DNA of 64,000 bases from positions 19,697 through 83,696 of the forward strand of contig JNKJ01000029.1 of NCBI GenBank assembly GCA_000702025.1, read 5' to 3'. The notes under the pieces were generated by a model. It searched no databases and had not been told where the DNA came from. It saw only the letters and a program-made list of their open reading frames with translations. Source of the stretch: Blautia schinkii DSM 10518. Lineage in GTDB: Bacteria > Bacillota > Clostridia > Lachnospirales > Lachnospiraceae. The stretch's first letter is position 1, and each line of letters begins with the position of its first letter. Positions 34,315-41,333 of this stretch are shown one piece after another. The translations under genes were made by a program, and so were the position numbers.

Positions 34315-34719
34315 ATGATGATATCAACGAAAGGCCGATATGCACTGAGGGTAATGATTGAGCTGGCAAAGTATCCGCGTGAGGCGTATGTGCCGCTTAA
34401 GGAGATTGCAGAGAAGCAGGAGATTTCCGAGAAATATTTGGAGATCATTATAAAAAATATGGTAAAGGCCGGGTATGTGGAAGGTCTGCGGGGAAAAGGA
34501 GGGGGATATCGACTAGCCTTTGAACCTGAGGAATATAGTGCCGGCAGTATCTTAAAGGCGGCAGAAGGCTCCCTGGCTCCTGTGGCATGTCTGGAGGAGG
34601 GAAGCAAGCCTTGCCCCCGCGAGGATAAATGTCCCACGCTTCAGATGTGGAAGGATTTTTATAAAATGATTGATAATTTCTTTGAGGGGATTTCCCTGGA
34701 GGAATTGGCGAAAAAATAA
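34315..34719 (+). CDS. Rrf2-family regulator, probable cysteine/Fe-S sensor
   Basis: 134 aa. N-terminal winged helix MMISTKGRYALRVMIELAKY with ISEKYLEIIIKNMVKAGYVE as recognition region and RGKGGGYRLA wing; C-terminal half has three cysteines in CLEEGSKPCPREDKC (about residues 98-112), the arrangement that binds an Fe-S cluster in IscR/NsrR-type members (spacing 7 and 5). It lies directly upstream of cysteine and homocysteine synthesis genes, so a CymR/IscR-like role in sulfur control is likely. AGGAGG 7 nt before ATG. Confidence 0.88.
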   Translation: MMISTKGRYALRVMIELAKYPREAYVPLKEIAEKQEISEKYLEIIIKNMVKAGYVEGLRGKGGGYRLAFEPEEYSAGSILKAAEGSLAPVACLEEGSKPCPREDKCPTLQMWKDFYKMIDNFFEGISLEELAKK

Positions 34720-34758
34720 ATACCTATGTTAAGCGGAAAAATCCATGTCAAGCGAAAA

Positions 34759-34819
34759 ACCTATTGACACAGTAGGTAAAAGGTGGTAATATCCCAATAA
34801 ACCTATTGATTGAGTATGT
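34759..34819 (+). promoter_or_regulatory. Promoter and operator-like repeats of the cys operon
   Basis: TTGACA (34764-34769), 17-bp spacer, TAATAT (34787-34792): strong promoter. Its -35 is embedded in ACCTA-N9-TAGGT (34759-34777). A second similar site, ACCTA-N9-TATGT, lies at 34801-34819; AACCTATTGA is identical in both. Likely sites for the Rrf2 regulator encoded just upstream. Confidence 0.65.
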
Positions 34820-34927
34820 TGGATGGCGCGGCGTATATTGTCATCGTGCAGATTGACCTGCATGAGTAAGCATGGGCAAGTAGTGTGCCGGACATCCGGG
34901 CTACGCAGTGACTACAAGGAGGCGGAC

Positions 34928-35020
34928 ATGAATTTTTTATTTCGTAAGCTGTTGAGAGAAAATTTCCGGAATGGGCGAATGTGTAATTGTGACAGAAATT
35001 GCTGTTGTGAAGAATCATAA
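34928..35020 (+). CDS. Cysteine-rich leader peptide
   Basis: 30 aa, MNFLFRKLLRENFRNG then RMCNCDRNCCCEES: five Cys in nine residues. It has a strong ribosome site (AAGGAGG, 5 nt before ATG 34928) and lies inside the leader of the homocysteine/cysteine synthase operon, 53 nt before the next gene. Polycysteine leader ORFs before sulfur genes are known to work as cysteine-responsive attenuators in actinobacteria; the same logic (ribosome stalling at Cys codons when Cys-tRNA is short) fits here. No clear terminator lies between it and the next gene, so the mechanism is open. Confidence 0.65.
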   Translation: MNFLFRKLLRENFRNGRMCNCDRNCCCEES

Positions 35021-35073
35021 GTACCTGATTTAAGATAATTTGCCCAAAACCAATTTAGAAAGGAAATTTTATT

Positions 35074-36363
35074 ATGACAGATAAAAAATACAGATTTGAG
35101 ACATTACAGCTTCATGTTGGACAGGAACAGCCGGACAGCGCCACAGACGCGCGTGCAGTTCCCATTTACCAGACCACCTCTTATGTATTCCGTGACTGTG
35201 CACAGGCTGCCGGACGTTTCAGCCTGGCTGAGGGCGGGAATATTTACGGGAGGCTTACCAATCCTACCCAGGGTGTGCTAGAGGACCGTGTAGCTGCCTT
35301 GGAGGGCGGCGTGGCAGGGCTTGCGGTAGCCTCCGGAGCAGCCGCCATCACATACGCGATTCAGGCATTAGCAAAAGCAGGGGACCATATTGTATCACAG
35401 AATACTATCTATGGCGGCAGTTACAACTATTTTGACACCACACTCAGGGAATACGGAGTGGATACCACATTTGTAAATGTACATGATTTGGCGCAGGTGG
35501 AAGCAGCCATCCGTCCGAACACCAAGGCACTTTATCTGGAGACATTGGGAAATCCGAATTCAGATATACCGGATATTGAAGCTTTGGCTGCGCTTGCTCA
35601 CGCGCATAAAATCCCCCTGGTGATCGACAATACCTTTGGCACGCCTTATCTTATCAGGCCAATCAGCTATGGAGCTGATATCGTGGTGCATTCGGCCACG
35701 AAATTCATCGGAGGGCACGGAACGTCCCTTGGCGGTATCATCGTAGACGGCGGTACCTTTGACTGGGCGGCTTCAGGCAAGTCCCCTCATTTATCTGAGC
35801 CGAACTTAAGCTATCACGGCGTGACATTTACGGAAGCGGCGGGTCCGGCGGCATTTGTGACTTATATCAGAGCAATTCTTCTTCGCGACACAGGGGCTGT
35901 GCTTTCGCCGCTGAATGCGTTCCTTTTGCTGCAGGGGCTGGAGACGCTTTCTCTTCGTTTGGAAAGACATGTGGAGAATGCCAGGAAAGTGGTGGATTTC
36001 CTGGCCTCTCATCCGCTGGTTGAAAAGGTGAACCATCCCGCTCTTCCGGAGCATCCGGACCATGCTTTATATGAGAAATATTTCCCCAAGGGAGCCGCAT
36101 CGATTTTCACCTTCGAGATTAAGGGTGGGGAGAAAGAAGCCCACAGGTTTATTGACAGTCTGCAACTGTTTTCCCTGCTGGCAAATGTGGCGGATGTGAA
36201 ATCCCTGGTGATCCATCCGGCAACCACAACTCATGCGCAACTAAGCCCTGAGGCGCAGCTTGATGCCGGGATTAAGCCAAATACTATCCGGCTTTCGGTG
36301 GGAACGGAGCATATCGACGACATCCTAGAGGATCTTGCTCAGGCTTTCGACAAAGCAGAATGA
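35074..36363 (+). CDS. metY: O-acetylhomoserine aminocarboxypropyltransferase (homocysteine synthase)
   Basis: 429 aa Cys/Met-metabolism PLP enzyme that makes homocysteine from O-acetylhomoserine and sulfide. TLQLHVGQEQPDSATDARAV at the N-terminus, YGRLTNPTQ near 54, and the PLP lysine in VVHSATKFIGGHGTSLGG (about Lys210) are as in MetY/CysD proteins; the length and the VIHPATTTHAQL stretch near 384 separate it from MetB/MetC. First main gene of the operon, followed 55 nt later by cysK. Regulation by the Rrf2 sites and the Cys-rich leader is inferred. Confidence 0.93.
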   Translation: MTDKKYRFETLQLHVGQEQPDSATDARAVPIYQTTSYVFRDCAQAAGRFSLAEGGNIYGRLTNPTQGVLEDRVAALEGGVAGLAVASGAAAITYAIQALAKAGDHIVSQNTIYGGSYNYFDTTLREYGVDTTFVNVHDLAQVEAAIRPNTKALYLETLGNPNSDIPDIEALAALAHAHKIPLVIDNTFGTPYLIRPISYGADIVVHSATKFIGGHGTSLGGIIVDGGTFDWAASGKSPHLSEPNLSYHGVTFTEAAGPAAFVTYIRAILLRDTGAVLSPLNAFLLLQGLETLSLRLERHVENARKVVDFLASHPLVEKVNHPALPEHPDHALYEKYFPKGAASIFTFEIKGGEKEAHRFIDSLQLFSLLANVADVKSLVIHPATTTHAQLSPEAQLDAGIKPNTIRLSVGTEHIDDILEDLAQAFDKAE

Positions 36364-36418
36364 TAGAGCGCTGTATGGTAAAGCGCTTGTATGATGGAAT
36401 AATAGATGAGGAGGCGTT

Positions 36419-37348
36419 ATGATGGCTGTTTATGAGAGTGTTATTGATTCGGTGGGCAATACGCCATTGGTAAAGTTTGGACGTCTCGGGGAAGCCTATG
36501 GCCTGGAGGCTGAGATTTACGGGAAACTGGAGTATTTGAACCCTGCGGGAAGTGTTAAGGACCGCGTGGCAAAAGCGATGGTGGAGGCGGCTGAGAGGCA
36601 GGGAACTATTGGGAAGGGTTCTGTTATTATTGAACCAACCAGCGGAAATACAGGTATTGGCCTTGCGGCTGTGGCGGCGGTAAAAGGATATCGTCTGATC
36701 ATTGTTATGCCGGATACTATGAGTGAGGAGCGCCGCAGACTCATGAAGGCTTACGGCGCAGAGCTGGTGCTCACTCCGGGGGCTGAGGGAATGAAGGGTG
36801 CAATCGCAAAGGCGGAAAGCCTGGCTTCAGAGATTCCGGGAAGCTTTCTGCCGGGCCAGTTTGATAATTTCGCAAATCCACAGACGCACAGAGAAAACAC
36901 AGGACCGGAAATCTGGGAAGATACGGCAGGGCTGGTTGATATTTTTGTGGCAGGTGTGGGTACAGGCGGCACCATCACAGGCGTGGGAGGATATCTTAAG
37001 AGCCGGAATCCTCAGATTCAAGTAGTCGCAGTGGAGCCGGAGGATTCCCCGGTCCTTTCCGGCGGAAAACCCGGACCCCATAAAATTCAAGGGATTGGGG
37101 CAGGCTTTATCCCCGGAATACTGGATGTTGGGATTTATGATGAGATTATTCGTGTGAAAAACGAGGAAGCGTTCGCAGCAGGACGCGAAGCCGCATGCAG
37201 GGAAGGCGTACTCTGCGGCATATCATCCGGAGCCGCGGTTCACGCTGCCGTTATTCTGGCAAAGCGGCCGGAGAATAAGGGGAAAAGAATCGTAGTGCTG
37301 CTGCCGGACAGCGGCGATCGTTATTTGTCAGGGCCGCTTTTTGCCTGA
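36419..37348 (+). CDS. cysK: Cysteine synthase A (O-acetylserine sulfhydrylase)
   Basis: 309 aa PLP enzyme that joins O-acetylserine and sulfide to cysteine. NPAGSVKDRVA with PLP lysine near residue 46, PTSGNTGIGLAAVAA near 74, GVGTGGTITGVGGYL near 178 and GISSGAAVHAAV near 265 are all present. Start ATG 36419 (or 36422) behind GAGGAGG. It completes the sulfur-assimilation pair with metY. Confidence 0.96.
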   Translation: MMAVYESVIDSVGNTPLVKFGRLGEAYGLEAEIYGKLEYLNPAGSVKDRVAKAMVEAAERQGTIGKGSVIIEPTSGNTGIGLAAVAAVKGYRLIIVMPDTMSEERRRLMKAYGAELVLTPGAEGMKGAIAKAESLASEIPGSFLPGQFDNFANPQTHRENTGPEIWEDTAGLVDIFVAGVGTGGTITGVGGYLKSRNPQIQVVAVEPEDSPVLSGGKPGPHKIQGIGAGFIPGILDVGIYDEIIRVKNEEAFAAGREAACREGVLCGISSGAAVHAAVILAKRPENKGKRIVVLLPDSGDRYLSGPLFA

Positions 37349-37613
37349 ATGATATTTGGGCTGACGTTTTCGGTTGTTTTACGCATTTTTTGCAATATAC
37401 TGAGCAATTTTCACTATATACATGGTAAATATATTGGATATAATGGTAATAGGTGCCGCGGCACGCAGTCGGCGGCAATCTGTGAGATTCAGCATTCTTC
37501 ACGGACATATAGTCAATCTATGTTTCTATATAAGCAGTGGTTGTATGCAGACAGTGGTCATATACAATGAAATAAGTGCTCACAGACTGAAACAAGAAGA
37601 AAGGAAACTGACT

Positions 37614-38462
37614 ATGAATAATAGTATTACCATGACGAAATACCAGGGCTTGGGAAACGATTACCTGGTTTTAGATCCGAATAAAAACCGTGTACAATTA
37701 CAGGGAAAAAAAGTAGCTCTGCTCTGCCAGAGAGGCTTCGGCCTGGGCGCGGACGGCGTGCTTTACGGTCCGGTAGAGATTAACGGAAAGCTTGGCGTTC
37801 ATATTTTCAACGCTGACGGAAGCGAATCCGCCATCAGCGGTAACGGTGTGCGGATTTTTGCCAAATATCTGATGGATCAGCAGTATGTGAGCGGGCAGCA
37901 GTTTGCTATTGAAACAATGGCAGGCACCATTGAAGTGGAGTGTTTGAACAGCCGCGCTACTGAATTCAGGGTGAATATGGGCAAAGCTTCCTTCATTTCC
38001 AGAGAGATTCCGGTTACGGGAGAGGTCCGCGAGGTTATCAATGAGCCTTTTACCTTTAACAATACGGAATATAAGGCCACCTGCCTTACTGTGGGCAATC
38101 CACATTGCATTATTTTTATGGATAAGGTGAGCAGAGAAGAGGTTAAGGCACTGGGGCCTTACGTGGAAAACGCGGATGAATTCCCGGAGCGTATGAACCT
38201 GCAGATATGCCGTCTCATTGACAGAGGAAACCTGGATATCGAAATCTGGGAGCGTGGTTCCGGTTATACCAAGGCCTCCGGTACAGGAAGCTGCGCGGCT
38301 GCCATAGCAGCCCACCGACTCGGTCTGGTAGAGGACCGCGTGAATGTGAACCAGCCCGGAGGTATGATTCAGATTGACATTACCCCGGATGAAACTATTT
38401 ATATGACAGGCACAGTTGGTTATATCGCGGATGTACATGTGGCGGAGAGCTTTTTCTCCTGA
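37614..38462 (+). CDS. dapF: Diaminopimelate epimerase homologue with Ser for both catalytic Cys
   Basis: 282 aa DapF-fold protein: MTKYQGLGNDYLVLDPNKN at the start, GADGVLYGP near 48, NPHCIIF near 163, and ERGSGYTKASGTGSCAAAIA near 223. In DapF the two catalytic thiols lie in CGNG and CGTG/CGSG; here they read ISGNGVRI (near 74) and ASGTGSC. Both catalytic cysteines are therefore serine. It may still be an epimerase by another mechanism, act on another amino acid, or be inactive. Start ATG 37614 has GAAAGGAAAC upstream; the frame is open further up but without a ribosome site. A small hairpin follows the stop (38470-38513). Confidence 0.8.
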   Translation: MNNSITMTKYQGLGNDYLVLDPNKNRVQLQGKKVALLCQRGFGLGADGVLYGPVEINGKLGVHIFNADGSESAISGNGVRIFAKYLMDQQYVSGQQFAIETMAGTIEVECLNSRATEFRVNMGKASFISREIPVTGEVREVINEPFTFNNTEYKATCLTVGNPHCIIFMDKVSREEVKALGPYVENADEFPERMNLQICRLIDRGNLDIEIWERGSGYTKASGTGSCAAAIAAHRLGLVEDRVNVNQPGGMIQIDITPDETIYMTGTVGYIADVHVAESFFS

Positions 38463-38546
38463 ATTAAGAACACCCCTGCATAGATGCAAGAAAGCATTCT
38501 ATGCAGGGGCTTTTGGCTTTAAATGTCGTGGAAAGGAGACAGCGTT

Positions 38547-38846
38547 TTGAATAAAATGGATTTTTTTGCACAGGTGTATGAGATTGTGGCCGATATTCCC
38601 AGCGGCCGCGTGGCAACCTATGGGCAGATTGCATGGCTGATGGGCAGACCTAAGTGCGCAAGGCAGGTAGGACAGGCCATGCACTATGCGCCAAAAGGAA
38701 TCCCCAGCCATCGAGTAGTAAACAGCAGCGGAAGAACAGCACCCGGTTTTACAGAGCAGAGCAGTCTTCTCGTAAAAGAAGGCGTTGTTTTCAAAAGCAA
38801 TGGCTGTGTGGATTTAAGTAAGAGCCGCTGGGAGATAGTTTACTGA
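38547..38846 (+). CDS. Alkyltransferase-like protein (MGMT fold, no acceptor Cys)
   Basis: 99 aa. The DNA-binding domain of O6-alkylguanine-DNA alkyltransferase: VYEIVADIPSGRVATYGQIA near residue 8 and ARQVGQAMHYAPKGIPSHRVV near 38. The acceptor Cys of PCHRV is Ser here (PSHRVV), as in alkyltransferase-like (ATL) proteins that mark alkylated bases for nucleotide excision repair instead of repairing them. Start is TTG 38547, 8 nt behind AAAGGAG; ATG 38523 precedes the ribosome site and is rejected. Confidence 0.85.
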   Translation: MNKMDFFAQVYEIVADIPSGRVATYGQIAWLMGRPKCARQVGQAMHYAPKGIPSHRVVNSSGRTAPGFTEQSSLLVKEGVVFKSNGCVDLSKSRWEIVY

Positions 38847-38891
38847 CACATTCATGTTTAGTCAAACAGTGCTGCATATGAACGTGTCAGT
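38844..38891. terminator. Hairpin between convergent ATL and DnaJ genes
   Basis: CTGACACATTCATG pairs imperfectly with CATATGAACGTGTCAG. T tract is missing; probably a weak bidirectional terminator. Confidence 0.45.
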
Positions 38892-38894
38892 ACA

Positions 38895-39914
38895 CTAGCT
38901 ATATTCCAGTGAAAAAACATCCTTTAGCCTTTCCACTGCCTTGCGCTGCTCCTCTGTGAGCTCCTGAGGAATACGGATATGAAGCTTTACATAAAGGTCG
39001 CCTCTGCCACCCATCTTTTTAGGCCGTACCAAGCCCTGGTTGATAAGCCTGAGCTTTTGCTCCGGAGCAGTGCCCGCCGGAATATCCATGAGGACCTCGC
39101 CGTCCAGCGCCGGGACCTTGACCGTTCCGCCAAGAACAAGAGTGTGATAGTCTACAATACAATCCGTATAGAGATGATACCCTTGCCTAACAAACCCCGG
39201 TTTATCCCGAAGCAGCACAATGATCACAAAAAGCTTGTCCGGATTCCGTTCTTTCTGCACACTTACGAATTCCGTATCTCCGCAAATCACATCCTCCAAC
39301 AGGAAAAACTGATGATCATACGCTCCGGCAGGAATCTTCACCTGAAATTTCCAATTCTTTTCTTTCAATTTCGCAGCAGAAAAGGTATTTGTGTTGGGCT
39401 GTCTTTCCGTATAATACGTATCCTTCACCACAGTGTAAAGCGTATCTTTTAGGTCCAGCCATACTGCGATACGGATTGCCTGCGGCGGCGGCCCCTCCTC
39501 AGGGGCCGGCTTTCTGCCCGCGTCACAGGCGCCGCAATGTCCGTCAGTTCCATGGGAATGAGCACCGTTTTGGCATGAACCGCAATGGCCATTTTCATGC
39601 GTGCCGCATCCATCATGTCCGGGACCATTGCCTTCTTCTCCGGTGTGTGCCCCGCTACCCCAAAAGCCTGAGGAATGCTGGGCGTGATAGCTTTTCCGGT
39701 AAGCTTCATGTCCATAATAGTGGTACATTTTTCTTTTTTCAGGATCTGATAGGACTGCATAAGCCTCCTGAATTTCCTGGAAACGTTCTTTAACCTCTTC
39801 ATTCTCCGAACCGGTATCCGGATGATACATCTTTGCCAGTCGGCGATAGGCGGCCTTAATCTCATCCCTTGAAGCATTCCGGGAAACACCTAATATATCA
39901 TAATAATTTCTCAC
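38895..39914 (-). CDS. DnaJ-domain co-chaperone with His/Cys-rich linker
   Basis: 339 aa. J domain at 1-70 with the HPD motif (RRLAKMYHPDTGSENEEVKE). Residues about 75-140 replace the zinc-finger domain of DnaJ with a Gly/His/Cys-rich run containing GCGTHENGHCGSCQNG and HGTDGHCGACDAG, likely a metal site. Residues about 145-339 are the DnaJ C-terminal substrate domain (VLGGTVKVPALDGEVLMDIP, GGRGDLYVKLHIRIP). So it is CbpA-like in layout but with an unusual linker. Start is GTG 39914 with AGGAGG 7 nt upstream. No dnaK or grpE nearby. Confidence 0.85.
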   Translation of the reverse strand: MRNYYDILGVSRNASRDEIKAAYRRLAKMYHPDTGSENEEVKERFQEIQEAYAVLSDPEKRKMYHYYGHEAYRKSYHAQHSSGFWGSGAHTGEEGNGPGHDGCGTHENGHCGSCQNGAHSHGTDGHCGACDAGRKPAPEEGPPPQAIRIAVWLDLKDTLYTVVKDTYYTERQPNTNTFSAAKLKEKNWKFQVKIPAGAYDHQFFLLEDVICGDTEFVSVQKERNPDKLFVIIVLLRDKPGFVRQGYHLYTDCIVDYHTLVLGGTVKVPALDGEVLMDIPAGTAPEQKLRLINQGLVRPKKMGGRGDLYVKLHIRIPQELTEEQRKAVERLKDVFSLEYS

Positions 39915-39969
39915 ATCGATACCTCCTTTCCTTGGGGAATAGCTGGAATAGTGGATGAAAATAATCTAG

Positions 39970-39985
39970 TATAAGTATACTTATA
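39970..39985. promoter_or_regulatory. Perfect 16-bp palindrome upstream of the DnaJ gene
   Basis: TATAAGTATACTTATA, about 55 bp before the DnaJ start, with promoter-like TATACT inside on the minus strand. Possible operator; no regulator is suggested by the sequence. Confidence 0.4.
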
Positions 39986-40038
39986 TTGTACGCTAGAGGT
40001 ATGAAGATTTCAATAGCTATTTTACTATATCAAATGAA

Positions 40039-40305
40039 TGGAAGGGATTCCCCGGAAAGTTGTTGAACGGTAAGCGGGAGAAGCTTGGGGGCCGGGGCTG
40101 GTATTGTCCGTGTCGGGCTGATGCTCGCTTCCCTTCAACTAATCGCTAACTGCGACTAAGCCACTCGAGAAGAGCTCTCGTGGCTAAGTCTCCATAAGCG
40201 CTGGATTTTCAGGCGCGCTTCCGCAAATCAGCCCAACACGGACATTACCAGCCCCGGCCCCCAAGCTTCTCCCGCTTACCTACCGCTACGTTTCCACCCC
40301 TTCGG
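40039..40305. repeat. Palindromic repeat element, full copy (B)
   Basis: 54-bp arms at 40069-40122 and 40227-40280 are inverted repeats with two mismatches. They flank a 104-nt centre with its own hairpin (GACTAAGCCAC...GTGGCTAAGTC, 40153-40189). Conserved ends: GGAAAGTTGTTGAACGGTAA on the left, TACCGCTACGTTTCCACCCC on the right. The centre matches the reverse complement of the centres at 41.0 and 63.6 kb. No ORF inside. Confidence 0.88.
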
Positions 40306-40390
40306 AAAAGTGGACGTATTTCCGGTTGGTTTGTTAAGGACGGAAAGCTGTGAGTCATTTTCGGTTGTGGTATATCATGCCTGGGCTTTT

Positions 40391-40762
40391 TTAACGATGT
40401 ATGGGTGTACCGATGTGCTTGTCAAGCCTCCACTGCGGAGCAGTGCCGTCATCACCCCAGTATTCGTCAATTGCGATAATTTTGTCATCCTTTAATTTGA
40501 TGAAAGAGGTTACATGGAAAGATAACTCTCCACCGGGTGAATATACGTGGGTTACTGTGATATACAAATCACCGATTTGTTCTATACGTTCAATTTCCCC
40601 ATCCCATTCTCCGGGATATTCACAGTTAGCTCTAATAAATTCTTGCACAGTAAAATGTTCGTTCGTATTATGCCAGTTTATATAAGCATCCCTGTGAAAA
40701 AAATCTCTCATTATATCCGCTTCCTGGCTGAGCGCCGCTTTCCAATAAAGTTGTAAGTCCAT
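40391..40762 (-). CDS. SnoaL-like / NTF2-fold protein
   Basis: 123 aa protein of the NTF2-like (SnoaL) superfamily: ADIMRDFFHRDAYINWHNTN near residue 15, FIRANCEYPGEWDGEIER near 42, and the final sheet SFHVTSFIKLKDDKIIAIDE with YWGDDG near 98. Members are small-molecule binding proteins or enzymes; no specific role can be given. It is the only gene between two palindromic elements of opposite orientation (B and C), which suggests it arrived or is held as a passenger. Confidence 0.8.
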   Translation of the reverse strand: MDLQLYWKAALSQEADIMRDFFHRDAYINWHNTNEHFTVQEFIRANCEYPGEWDGEIERIEQIGDLYITVTHVYSPGGELSFHVTSFIKLKDDKIIAIDEYWGDDGTAPQWRLDKHIGTPIHR

Positions 40763-40942
40763 ACTCTAAATTCTCCTTAATGATTTGCTAATCGATTATA
40801 AGCCATTACGGCAAACCTTTATTATACTGTAATTACAAAACATGCAAGATGTCAAGCTATTATGCATGTTTCCTATACACGTTTTTTACTGCAGTGTTTT
40901 TATATGTAGTGTTTTATACATACCGCGGAAAAGCAAACTCTC

Positions 40943-41214
40943 AGGGGGGCCATGCAAACGTAGCGCTAGGTGGGGAGGTGGGGATTGGGGGCGGCGGGCT
41001 GGTTGTGTCCGTGTTGAGCGGATTTTGCGGAAGCGCGCCTGAAAATCCAGTGCCTACGGAGACTTAGACGCGAACGCTCTTCGTGAGCGTCTTAGTCGCA
41101 GTTGGCACTTAGTTGAAGGGAAGCGAGCATCCGCGCGACACGGACACAGCCAGCCCGCCACCCCCAATCCCCACCTCCTCACCGTTCGACAACCTTCCGG
41201 GAAACCATCCCCCA
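40943..41214. repeat. Palindromic repeat element, full copy (C)
   Basis: 55-bp arms at 40969-41023 and 41129-41183 pair with five differences, mostly G-T. The centre carries a hairpin (GACTTAGACGC...GCGTCTTAGTC, 41060-41097). Orientation is opposite to copy B. Ends: GCAAACGTAGCGCTAGG left, CACCGTTCGACAACCTTCCG right. It lies about 120 nt before prfB. Confidence 0.88.
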
Positions 41215-41333
41215 GGCATCCCCGCATCGAACCTCATCCACCCAACAAAAATCCCCATATTCAATTTGTATTTTCACGACGAATATGCTATTGTATACAG
41301 TGAATATCAAATATAAAGAAAGAAGGTGAAGCT

